Of a DNA stretch of 30,196 nt, positions 23,107 to 30,196 are shown piece by piece. The stretch's first letter is position 1; each line of letters begins with the position of its first letter. Source of the stretch: Proteobacteria bacterium UBA2383 (GTDB taxonomy: Bacteria; Pseudomonadota; Gammaproteobacteria; Competibacterales; Competibacteraceae); assembly GCA_002343485.1 (NCBI GenBank), contig DDST01000043.1, positions 1-30,196 on the forward strand, read 5' to 3'. The position numbers were made by a program, and so were the translations under genes. The notes beneath the pieces are model-generated. The model was not told where the DNA came from. It ran no database searches and saw nothing but the letters and a program-made list of their open reading frames with translations.

Positions 23107-24261
23107 ATGAAATACCTCGATGAATTTCGCGATGGCCAACTGGCACGAGGTCTCGCCGCCCGTATTTGCCAGGAAACCGATTCAACCCGTCATTATGCGC
23201 TGATGGAATTCTGCGGCGGTCATACCCACGCGATCTGCCGCTATGGTATTGAAGATTTGTTACCGGGCAATGTACGGCTGATTCACGGCCCTGGTTGCCC
23301 GGTTTGTGTATTACCGAGCGGGCGGCTCCAAGCGGCGATTGATTTGGCAGAACAGGAGCGGGTCATTCTGTGCGGCTACGGCGACCTGCTGCGGGTGCCT
23401 GGCGCTCGGGGTGACACCTTGTTAAAAGCCAAGGCGCGTGGCGCTGATGTACGCATGGTGTATTCGGTGGACGATGCGCTGGATGCCGCCTGCACCCATC
23501 CTAACCAGCAAGTCGTATTCTTTGCTATTGGCTTCGAGACCACCACGCCACCGACGGCCGTTGCCATCCAGCAAGCTCGACGTGAGAGATTGGGTAACTT
23601 CAGCGTGTACTGCAATCATGTCCTGACACCGCCCGCGCTCCGGGCGCTGCTGGCAGCGCCCCTCCCTTCACCTCCTCGCCGGCAAGGCGTTGCGCAAATC
23701 AAGGGGCAAATTGACGGCTTCATCGGCCCGGCCCATGTCAGCACGATTATCGGCAGCCAGCCTTATGAGTTCGTTGCCACTGACTATCAACGCCCGCTGG
23801 TCATCGCTGGCTTTGAACCGCTGGATGTGCTGCAAGCCATTCTGATGCTGATCCGCCAGATCAACGCCAACGAAGCGCACGTCGACAATGAATATACCCG
23901 TGCAGTCAGTCCGGAAGGCAACCGGAAAGCGCAACGTTTAATGGATGAAGTTTTTACGATCCGGTCAAGCTTTGAATGGCGCGGTCTGGGCGAGTTGCCG
24001 GGCAGTGCCTTGGCCATTCGTCCGGCGTTTGCTGACTGGGATGCTGAACGCCGCTTCACCATTCCCGAAATTCCAGCCATCGATCACAAAGCGTGCGTTT
24101 GCGCCGAGGTGTTGCGCGGCATCACGCGCCCAGAGGAATGCAAGGTATTCGCGACAGCCTGCACCCCGGATCATCCACTTGGCGCCTGCATGGTGTCTGC
24201 CGAGGGGGCTTGCGCGGCGCATTATCACTATGGCCGGTTCCGGCAGGCAGCAGCGTCATGA
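23107..24261 (+). CDS. hypD: Hydrogenase maturation protein HypD
   Basis: A 384-residue iron-sulfur scaffold on which the Fe(CN)2CO group of NiFe-hydrogenase is built with HypC and HypE. Conserved sites are CGGHTH (C36), GPGCPVC (C64, C67) and, at the end, the [4Fe-4S] cysteines in KACVCAEVLRG, CKVFATAC and ACMVSAEGACAAHY. Between LRALLAAP and IDGFIGPAHVS there is an insert of about 13 residues (SPPRRQGVAQIKGQ) absent from E. coli HypD by remembered alignment. Its TGA overlaps the hypE ATG (ATGA), coupling the two. Confidence 0.96.
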   Translation: MKYLDEFRDGQLARGLAARICQETDSTRHYALMEFCGGHTHAICRYGIEDLLPGNVRLIHGPGCPVCVLPSGRLQAAIDLAEQERVILCGYGDLLRVPGARGDTLLKAKARGADVRMVYSVDDALDAACTHPNQQVVFFAIGFETTTPPTAVAIQQARRERLGNFSVYCNHVLTPPALRALLAAPLPSPPRRQGVAQIKGQIDGFIGPAHVSTIIGSQPYEFVATDYQRPLVIAGFEPLDVLQAILMLIRQINANEAHVDNEYTRAVSPEGNRKAQRLMDEVFTIRSSFEWRGLGELPGSALAIRPAFADWDAERRFTIPEIPAIDHKACVCAEVLRGITRPEECKVFATACTPDHPLGACMVSAEGACAAHYHYGRFRQAAAS

Positions 24262-25307
24262 GTCCACGGCGCGATGTTTTCCCCCACCGGCTCGACCTGC
24301 AACACGGCTGCGTCGAGCTCAGTCACGGTGGCGGCGGCCGGGCGATGGCGCAATTGATTGAAGAACTATTCCTGGCGGCTTTCGACAATGCATGGTTGCG
24401 CGCTCAGGACGATGGCGCGCGCTTGATGGTCCCGCCAGGCCGATTGACGATGGCGACCGACAGCCATGTGGTTTCACCGCTGTTCTTCCCTGGCGGCGAC
24501 ATTGGTTGTCTATCGGTTCACGGCACGATTAACGATGTCGCGATGGCTGGAGCGCGGCCGCTGTATCTGGCCGCGACGTTCATTCTGGAGGAAGGCTTCC
24601 CATTAGCGGATCTTAAGCGGATCGTTGACTCGATGGCGCACGCAGCGCGCCACGCCGGCGTACCCATCGTCACCGGTGATACCAAGGTCGTTGAGCGGGG
24701 CAAAGGCGACGGCGTGTTCATTACTACGACCGGGGTCGGACTCATTCCGGAAGGCGTGGAGATTGCTGCCCGCCAGGCGCAACCGGGCGACGCCATCCTG
24801 CTCAGTGGCTCGCTGGGCGATCATGGCATGGCGGTCATGGCCCAGCGGGAGAATCTGCGTTTCGATGCCTCGATTGAATCCGATACAGCAGCCTTGCATG
24901 AACTAGTGGCGGCGATGGTAGCTGCGGTTCCTGGTATTCATTGCCTGCGTGATCCAACCCGGGGCGGATTGGGCTGTGCACTGAATGAGATCGCTCAACA
25001 GGCAGGCGTCGGGATGCAGTTGCGCGAGGCGGCGATTCCGGTGCATGAACCGGTGCGGGCGCTGTGTGAGTTTCTCGGTCTGGACCCGCTCTATGTTGCC
25101 AACGAAGGAAAGCTACTGGCGATTTGCCCAGCAGAATTTGCAGATACGTTGCTAGCCGTGATGCACGGGCATTCACTGGGCCGGGAAGCAGCGATTATCG
25201 GCGAGGTAGTCGCCGATCCGCACTGCTTTGTGGAGATGGCGACGGTATTCGGAGGACGCCGGCTGGTGGATTGGTTGAGCGGGGAGCAGTTGCCGAGGAT
25301 TTGTTGA
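24258..25307 (+). CDS. hypE: Hydrogenase maturation protein HypE
   Basis: A 349-residue PurM/AIR-synthase-like enzyme. It accepts a carbamoyl group from HypF on its C-terminal cysteine and, with ATP, dehydrates it to the thiocyanate that supplies the cyanide ligands of NiFe-hydrogenase. The protein ends exactly in PRIC, the required tail. ATP-binding features include GGGGRAM, TDSHVVSPLFFPGGDIG, GDTKVVERG and DPTRGGLG. The ATG at 24258 overlaps the hypD stop; a longer frame from 24093 runs over hypD codons and is rejected. hypF, hypA and hypB are not in the window, and neither is a hydrogenase. Confidence 0.97.
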   Translation: MSPRRDVFPHRLDLQHGCVELSHGGGGRAMAQLIEELFLAAFDNAWLRAQDDGARLMVPPGRLTMATDSHVVSPLFFPGGDIGCLSVHGTINDVAMAGARPLYLAATFILEEGFPLADLKRIVDSMAHAARHAGVPIVTGDTKVVERGKGDGVFITTTGVGLIPEGVEIAARQAQPGDAILLSGSLGDHGMAVMAQRENLRFDASIESDTAALHELVAAMVAAVPGIHCLRDPTRGGLGCALNEIAQQAGVGMQLREAAIPVHEPVRALCEFLGLDPLYVANEGKLLAICPAEFADTLLAVMHGHSLGREAAIIGEVVADPHCFVEMATVFGGRRLVDWLSGEQLPRIC

Positions 25308-25381
25308 TCTCGACATCATCCAAAAAACCGCAAGGTATGACTGTTTGAATGTCATTACTCCCTGCAACAGCTTAAAAAACC

Positions 25382-26854
25382 TCAATCCCCCCGCTCTACC
25401 TTGACCACCTTGATCATATTGGCGCCCCCCGACACGCCAACCGGTACTGCAGCAGTGAACACCACGATCTCGCCTTCTTGCACCATACCTTTATTAAGCA
25501 AGAACTCACTCGCAGAACTGAGCAGATCATCCACCGAGTTCACCATCCCCAGCTGTAACGGTTCCACGCCCCACACCAGCGCTAACCGGCGCAGGGTAAC
25601 GGGCTTGGGACTAAACGCAATCAGCGGCATCGAGGGCCGGAACTTGGCCAAACCCAGCACACTGGACCCGCTATTCGTAAAACCGACCAGATAGCGGGCG
25701 CACACCTTATCCGCCAAATCCATCGTGGCGAAATGCACGGCATCTTCAATCCGCAAACAAGCGTGGGCCAGTAATTCCTCCTGGGTCAGCACATTTCTCA
25801 GCATGAGGGTTTTGAAGATCTCGCTGGCTTCGATGCTCAGGGCAATATTCTTCATCATCCGCACCGCTTCGACTGGATACTGGCCAGCAGCCGTTTCCGC
25901 CGACAGCATCACCGCATCCGTCCCATCCAGGATAGCGTTGGCGACATCGTTCGCTTCTGCCCGGGTTGGCCGGGGATTGTTGATCATCGACTCCAGCATC
26001 TGCGTCGCTGTGATGACGGGCTTACCTGCGATATTGCATTGGCGGATTAAGCTCTTCTGCATCAACGGCACATCCTGTGGCGAGATCTCCACCCCCAAAT
26101 CGCCGCGCGCCACCATGATCGCATCGGCAACCGCAATGATTCCCTCAATATGTTGCAACGCCTCCGGTTTCTCAATCTTCGCGATAACCGGAATCTTGCG
26201 GCCATAGGTGGTCAGCATGACATCGATCAATTCCTTGATATCGTGGGCATCTCGAACAAATGATAGGGCCACGTAATCCAAGCTTTGATCGTAGGCAAAC
26301 TGCAAATCACCGCGGTCCTTGTCGGTCATTGCTGAAATATTCAGTTTAATATTTGGCAGATTGACACCTTTGCGTGATTTCAGCCGGCCCCCATTGATCA
26401 CCCGGCTAAAAATCTCATGCCCCTCAATCCGCTCAACCGTGACTTCAAACAGACCGTCATCGATTAGCACCCGGTCGCCTGGCTGGATCTCCTCGTGCAG
26501 GCTGCGGTGATCAATGGCGATTTTTTTCAGCCCCTCGTGAACGCCACCGATCAGCTCATCTGTCGTCAGCACCAGCGTCTCGCCCGCCGCCACTTCTAGA
26601 AAATCGCCTTCTAACTGGCCGAGCCGGATCTTCGGACCCTGCAAATCCTGGAGAATAGCCACATGCCGGTTTAATTTTCGCGCAGCTTCCCGCACCAATT
26701 GAACAGACAACGCATGGTCCTCATGGCCGCCATGCGAGAAGTTCAGCCGGATAACATCCACACCCTCTCGTAGCAGACGCTCAATCGTGTCCGCGTTGCG
26801 GGAACTTGGCCCCAACGTCGCCACAATTTTAGTGAATTTCATAACCTTCGACAT
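25382..26854 (-). CDS. pyk: Pyruvate kinase
   Basis: A 490-residue enzyme making pyruvate and ATP from phosphoenolpyruvate and ADP. The start KIVATLGPSS, then IRLNFSHG, the active-site region IPVIAKIEKPEAL with the catalytic lysine, VARGDLGVE, and TQMLESM...RAEANDVANAILDGTDAVMLS are all present. The B-domain (about 70-170) and the C-terminal effector domain are complete. Two starts are possible, 26854 (MSKVMKF) or four residues later; neither has a good ribosome site, and I keep the longer. It converges on hypE and lies downstream of pgi, separated by a terminator, so it needs its own promoter, which I could not find. Confidence 0.97.
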   Translation of the reverse strand: MSKVMKFTKIVATLGPSSRNADTIERLLREGVDVIRLNFSHGGHEDHALSVQLVREAARKLNRHVAILQDLQGPKIRLGQLEGDFLEVAAGETLVLTTDELIGGVHEGLKKIAIDHRSLHEEIQPGDRVLIDDGLFEVTVERIEGHEIFSRVINGGRLKSRKGVNLPNIKLNISAMTDKDRGDLQFAYDQSLDYVALSFVRDAHDIKELIDVMLTTYGRKIPVIAKIEKPEALQHIEGIIAVADAIMVARGDLGVEISPQDVPLMQKSLIRQCNIAGKPVITATQMLESMINNPRPTRAEANDVANAILDGTDAVMLSAETAAGQYPVEAVRMMKNIALSIEASEIFKTLMLRNVLTQEELLAHACLRIEDAVHFATMDLADKVCARYLVGFTNSGSSVLGLAKFRPSMPLIAFSPKPVTLRRLALVWGVEPLQLGMVNSVDDLLSSASEFLLNKGMVQEGEIVVFTAAVPVGVSGGANMIKVVKVERGD

Positions 26855-26878
26855 GTTCGCTATAACCCCGCGGCATGG

Positions 26879-26923
26879 AAAAAGCCCGTCCGCGCTTCAG
26901 TGTCCTCTTGCGCAAACGGGCTT
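26879..26923 (-). terminator. Rho-independent terminator after pgi
   Basis: AAGCCCGT pairs with ACGGGCTT, and an inner GCGC pairs with GCGC after a two-base mismatch, enclosing a 14-base loop. On the minus strand the stem is followed by a T-run (TTTTT counting the stem end). It lies 19 bases past the pgi stop and just before pyk. Confidence 0.8.
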
Positions 26924-26941
26924 GTAAAAGCCGATATCCGG

Positions 26942-28582
26942 TTAATCCGGCGTGCGGCAAAACTCGATCAATCCCACGGTCGACGCATCATGCCCGGCAA
27001 CCGGCCGCTCGCCCTTCAATTCTGGCAGAATAGCGTTTGCCAACTGTTTGCCTAGCTCCACACCCCACTGATCAAAGGAATTGATATTCCAGATCACGCC
27101 TTGGGTGAAAACCTTATGTTCGTACAGCGCCAGGAGAGAACCCAGAACTTTTGGCGTCAAACGCCGATAAAACAGGCTGGTGCTGGGCCGGTTGCCAGGG
27201 AAGACTTTATTCGGCAGCAATTTCTCCAACGCCTCGCCGCTCAATCCTTGTTTTTCCAGCTCAGCGCGAGCCTGTGCCTCCGTCTTACCCACCATCAATG
27301 CTTCGGCTTGGGCCAAGCAGTTGGCCAGCAAAATCGAATGATGGTCGCCAATCGGGCTTGGGCTGTGCGCCGGGGCCAGGAAATCCGCTGGTACCAAATG
27401 CGTGCCTTGATGCAGCAATTGGTAAAAAGCGTGCTGGCCGTTATTCCCTAGACCGCCCCACAAAATCGGCCCAGTCTTGACCTGGACCGCCTGACTGTCC
27501 CGGTCGATCGACTTACCGTTGCTCTCCATATCCAACTGTTGCAGGTAATCCGGTAAGGAACGCAGGTAATCATCGTAAACCAGCGTGACCTGACTGCTGG
27601 CACCGAAGAAGTCGATATACCAGACACCGAGCATTGCCAAGATGACCGGCAGGTTTTCTTCCAGCGGCGTGGTACGGAAATGCTCGTCCATGTCATGCGC
27701 GCCTTCCTGCAATTCCAGGAAATTCTCCATGCCCAGATAAACGATGATCGGTAGCCCGATGGCCGACCACAGCGAATAGCGCCCACCGACCCAATCCCAG
27801 AACTCGAACATGTTGGCGGTATCAATGCCAAAGGCGCTGACGCCCTTGGCGTTGGTGGAAACCGCCACGAAATGCTTGGCCACCGCCGACTCATCGCCCA
27901 ATTCCCGAACCAGCCAGGCGCGGGCGGTGTGGGCATTGGTCATGGTCTCCTGGGTGGTGAAGGTCTTGGAAGCGACAATGAACAACGTGCTTTCCGGATC
28001 ACAATCCGCCAATACGTGGCTGATATGAGCGCCGTCCACATTGGAAACGAAGTGCATCCGGAGCGTCGGATCGCCATAGGGCTCTAGTGCCTGGCAAACC
28101 ATTTTCGGTCCCAGATCGGAGCCGCCAATGCCAACATTGACCACGTCGCGAATACGCTTGCCGGTGTGACCGCGCCACTTGCCTCGACGAATCTGCTCGG
28201 AGAACTTGCGCATGTGTTCCAGTACTTCATTGACGCCCGGCATGACGTCCTGGCCCTTGACCAGGATCGGCCGGTTGCTGCGATTGCGCAGCGCAACATG
28301 CAGCACCGATCGCTGCTCGGTGTGATTGATCATCTCACCGTTGAACATGCGCTCGATCCAGGCCGGCAATTGCGCCTGGCGGGCCAGTTCGGTCAGCAAA
28401 CCGAGCGTTTCTCCAGTGATGCGGTGCTTGGAAAAATCGACCAGCAGGTCGCCGAAACGCCGGGAGAACGTATTGAAACGCCCCGGATCGGCAGCGAACA
28501 ATTCGCGCAGATGCAGGTTGGCGATGACGTCATGATGGGCTTGCAGTTCTTGCCAAACCGGCAGGTTGCTGGGAACAGACAT
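26942..28582 (-). CDS. pgi: Glucose-6-phosphate isomerase
   Basis: A 546-residue enzyme interconverting glucose-6-phosphate and fructose-6-phosphate. Both PGI signatures are present: DWVGGRYSLWSAIGLPI in the middle and WNINSFDQWGVELGKQLA near the end. GIGGSDLGPKM and SKTFTTQETMTNA are the sugar-phosphate-binding loops. The length matches the E. coli type. AAGGAAG precedes the ATG, and a good sigma-70 promoter lies 120 bases upstream. With pyk it suggests active glycolysis/gluconeogenesis, but the two genes are separately transcribed. Confidence 0.97.
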   Translation of the reverse strand: MSVPSNLPVWQELQAHHDVIANLHLRELFAADPGRFNTFSRRFGDLLVDFSKHRITGETLGLLTELARQAQLPAWIERMFNGEMINHTEQRSVLHVALRNRSNRPILVKGQDVMPGVNEVLEHMRKFSEQIRRGKWRGHTGKRIRDVVNVGIGGSDLGPKMVCQALEPYGDPTLRMHFVSNVDGAHISHVLADCDPESTLFIVASKTFTTQETMTNAHTARAWLVRELGDESAVAKHFVAVSTNAKGVSAFGIDTANMFEFWDWVGGRYSLWSAIGLPIIVYLGMENFLELQEGAHDMDEHFRTTPLEENLPVILAMLGVWYIDFFGASSQVTLVYDDYLRSLPDYLQQLDMESNGKSIDRDSQAVQVKTGPILWGGLGNNGQHAFYQLLHQGTHLVPADFLAPAHSPSPIGDHHSILLANCLAQAEALMVGKTEAQARAELEKQGLSGEALEKLLPNKVFPGNRPSTSLFYRRLTPKVLGSLLALYEHKVFTQGVIWNINSFDQWGVELGKQLANAILPELKGERPVAGHDASTVGLIEFCRTPD

Positions 28583-28700
28583 GGACAGCTTCCTTATTCA
28601 ATGTGTTGAAATGCTGGCGAAACCGGATGGAGCAAACCGCCTCACTGAAAGCCGGTTCGCGGAAGGGCGTTGCCAATACTCCAGTGCAGGGGTCTTAGCT

Positions 28701-28729
28701 ACTATAGTTTCTACTGAAATCACTGTCGA
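28701..28729 (-). promoter_or_regulatory. Sigma-70 promoter of pgi
   Basis: On the minus strand TCGACA (28729-28724), a 17-base spacer and TATAGT (28706-28701) match five of six bases at each element with ideal spacing. Transcription should begin near 28694, giving a leader of about 112 bases. Confidence 0.65.
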
Positions 28730-28756
28730 ATGCTGCCTGATCTTTGCTCGTCAATG

Positions 28757-28789
28757 CGCATAAGCAGGATTTAGCCTGACACTTATGCG
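28757..28789. repeat. Bulged 12-bp inverted repeat
   Basis: CGCATAAGCAGG pairs with CCTG plus CTTATGCG, with a three-base bulge (ACA) on one arm and a six-base loop (ATTTAG). It lies upstream of both the pgi promoter and the coiled-coil gene. No T-run follows, so an operator or structured leader is more likely than a terminator. Confidence 0.55.
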
Positions 28790-28877
28790 ACGCCTGCTAT
28801 TTCATCCCCGTAAAGAGCAAAAATCGTTCATACTCATTACTTATATGTCTTGAATCCAACCCAAATGATGTGACGCC

Positions 28878-30196
28878 ATGAACGACGCAACCGAACTTGA
28901 CCCCTCCCTCGCCGGTGCGATCGACTTTTTCCAGAATCTGCACCGCAAAATGGGTGCTCTGGAAACGGATACCCACGCCCGGCATGACCAGTTGCACTCA
29001 CTGTCCACCACGCTCATCTCTCTTGAGCAGGACCGGCAGTCCGACCGGCAAACCCTGATCACCCTGGCTAGCGACCTGAGTACGCAAGATACACGCCTAG
29101 CCAAGCTACAAATCGACAGTCAGGCTCTGGACAAGCAATTGACCACGGTTGAGACTCTGGTTGCCCGCTTCCAGGAAGAACAGCAAGAGGTACGGCAAAC
29201 CCTGGCGGCACTGGCAAACGACTTGCGGACCCAGAGCGCCGATTTGCATCAGCAACTGGAATCGGCGCTGACTCAGCGGATGGCGCCGGTCGAACGCGTA
29301 TCCGCCCTGGAAGCACGGCTGGCCAGTCAGACGCGGGAGCAACTCGGTTTACTCGGCTCATTTCAGTCACTTGAAAAAGGCGCGGCCACCCTCCAAACGG
29401 GCATAACGGCTCTGGAGTCACACATTGAGCACCATCAGGAACGGTTCGAGCATCTGGAAAAAACCAGCCGTGGCCATCAACAACAGTTGGGAGAGTTCGC
29501 TTCTATCGTCGAGGCACAACATAAACGCCTGCTCCAACTGGAAATCGCCCTGGAAAATCTCGACCAGAGCACGCAATCGACCACACAACTGCTCACCCTA
29601 CTGAAAAACGATCTTAAGCAACACGATCAAGCGCTGGCGAACCTCGACCGTGCTGCCGAAGCCAGTGAGACGGCCCGGCAACAATTGCAGGAACAACAGA
29701 CCCGGTTGAACGAACTCACCGAGTCTTCAACCGCTACCCGGCAAGATATCGCGTCTCTTCAAGCCAGCTTCGAAAATCAGCGCCGAGGATTGGTGGATGC
29801 CACACAAGCCCGGCACGACTTGCAGAAACAGCAAGACAAAGTGAAACATTTGGAGACACTGGTCAGCAAGGTATCCGCAGACACCAACTCCACTCGCCAG
29901 ATATTGAATGTCTTGCAAACCGATCTGACGACGCAGAGCGATACGCTGCGTGAACTGGATCAAAGTTGGCGGGATAGTCTAGGACTGTATCACGATCGGC
30001 TAAGCCAGTTGGAAATGGCTGTCTCTGGTTCTGCATTGCAGCCCGCTGCTTCTTTGGCCGAAGGATCTACTGCACCCGAACTCACCGGGCAACTACAAAC
30101 CCTTCAGCAGCAAATGGGCCAGTTCGAATCCATCCTCAACCACCTGCGCCAAACACCTGAACCGGCTGCCCGCGCGGATACCGAAGCCGCACTCAA
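28878..30196 (+). CDS. Long coiled-coil protein of unknown function (C-terminus beyond the window)
   Basis: The frame is open from the ATG at 28878 to the window edge, at least 439 codons, so the end is missing. I do not recognise a family. It begins MNDATELDPSLAGAIDFFQN with no signal peptide or membrane segment, and nearly all of the rest is predicted coiled coil: glutamine-, leucine- and glutamate-rich with spaced leucines. Loose repeats of a 'LDxQLTTVETLVxRF / LTxLxxDLxxQ' type recur about every 45-60 residues (for example LITLASDLSTQD, LAALANDLRTQS, LLTLLKNDLKQH, LNVLQTDLTTQS). This suggests a rod assembled by internal duplication. A proline/alanine-rich hinge (about 375-395) may precede another domain. 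Candidate roles are a scaffold, a chromosome- or envelope-associated filament, or a phage-like tape/fibre, none supported directly. No good ribosome site is visible. Confidence 0.8.
   Translation, partial: MNDATELDPSLAGAIDFFQNLHRKMGALETDTHARHDQLHSLSTTLISLEQDRQSDRQTLITLASDLSTQDTRLAKLQIDSQALDKQLTTVETLVARFQEEQQEVRQTLAALANDLRTQSADLHQQLESALTQRMAPVERVSALEARLASQTREQLGLLGSFQSLEKGAATLQTGITALESHIEHHQERFEHLEKTSRGHQQQLGEFASIVEAQHKRLLQLEIALENLDQSTQSTTQLLTLLKNDLKQHDQALANLDRAAEASETARQQLQEQQTRLNELTESSTATRQDIASLQASFENQRRGLVDATQARHDLQKQQDKVKHLETLVSKVSADTNSTRQILNVLQTDLTTQSDTLRELDQSWRDSLGLYHDRLSQLEMAVSGSALQPAASLAEGSTAPELTGQLQTLQQQMGQFESILNHLRQTPEPAARADTEAAL

Larger units (their letters stand above)
28583..28877. 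other. Gap between divergent pgi and the coiled-coil gene
   Basis: These 295 bases have no credible gene. They hold the pgi promoter (28701-28729, minus strand) and a 12-bp hairpin (28757-28789). No clear promoter or ribosome site is seen for the plus-strand gene at 28878. Confidence 0.5.

Noticed and set aside
24093..24257. N-terminal extension of HypE by 55 residues
   Set aside because: It lies wholly over the end of hypD and has no family similarity; the ATGA overlap at 24258 gives the standard start.
28566..28763. A 65-codon plus-strand frame across the pgi start and its promoter
   Set aside because: It overlaps the pgi start and the promoter region and shows no coding signal.
1..30196. 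CRISPR arrays, tRNA/rRNA genes, insertion sequences, prophage or integration sites
   Set aside because: I looked for spaced direct repeats, cloverleaf-like folds, transposase or integrase motifs and terminal repeats and saw none I could defend.

Overview
The window looks like chromosomal DNA of a gammaproteobacterium. The main reason is gene order: nadB faces a long run rpoE-rseA-rseB-rseC-lepA-lepB-DUF4845-rnc-era-recO, as in Pseudomonas and, partly, in Escherichia. UbiK, ComM and the RseABC proteins point the same way. I cannot name the genus. No tRNA, rRNA, CRISPR array, transposase, integrase or replication origin is visible.

Positions 1-5200 (+ strand) form a tightly packed accessory block. 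It starts with an AT-rich C-terminal piece of what looks like a membrane glycosyltransferase. Next is an AlbA_2/GHKL-ATPase regulator, then three genes that match the mycobacterial decaprenyl-phosphoryl-arabinose pathway: a HAD-phosphatase/UbiA fusion (DPPR-synthase-like), a DprE1-like FAD oxidase and a DprE2-like SDR reductase. Together they could make a polyprenyl-phosphate-linked D-arabinofuranose donor for a surface glycan or glycoprotein. A Bcr/CflA-type MFS exporter follows.

Positions 6422-14816 (- strand) hold the sigma-E/envelope-stress and processing block: rpoE with its anti-sigma module rseABC, then lepA, lepB, a DUF4845 gene, rnc, era and recO. A textbook sigma-E promoter (GAACTT-N16-TCTAC) lies before rpoE and settles its start. 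A second, extended -10 promoter plus a leader hairpin lies before lepA. nadB (+) is divergent from rpoE.

Positions 16897-20830 (- strand) hold gltX and a nitrogen cassette in which amtB is flanked by two P-II genes about 80% identical. The upstream P-II gene has a -24/-12 (sigma-54) promoter and a near-perfect NtrC site about 100 bp further upstream, so the cassette is probably switched on by nitrogen limitation. A strong terminator follows the downstream P-II gene.

Positions 20901-25307 (+ strand) hold ubiK, comM (yifB) and the hydrogenase-maturation genes hypC-hypD-hypE. No hydrogenase structural gene, hypA, hypB or hypF is in view. Positions 25382-28582 (- strand) carry two glycolytic genes, pyk and pgi, each separately bounded. 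From 28878 to the window end (+ strand) runs an open, very glutamine-rich coiled-coil protein of unknown function, preceded by a 12-bp hairpin element.
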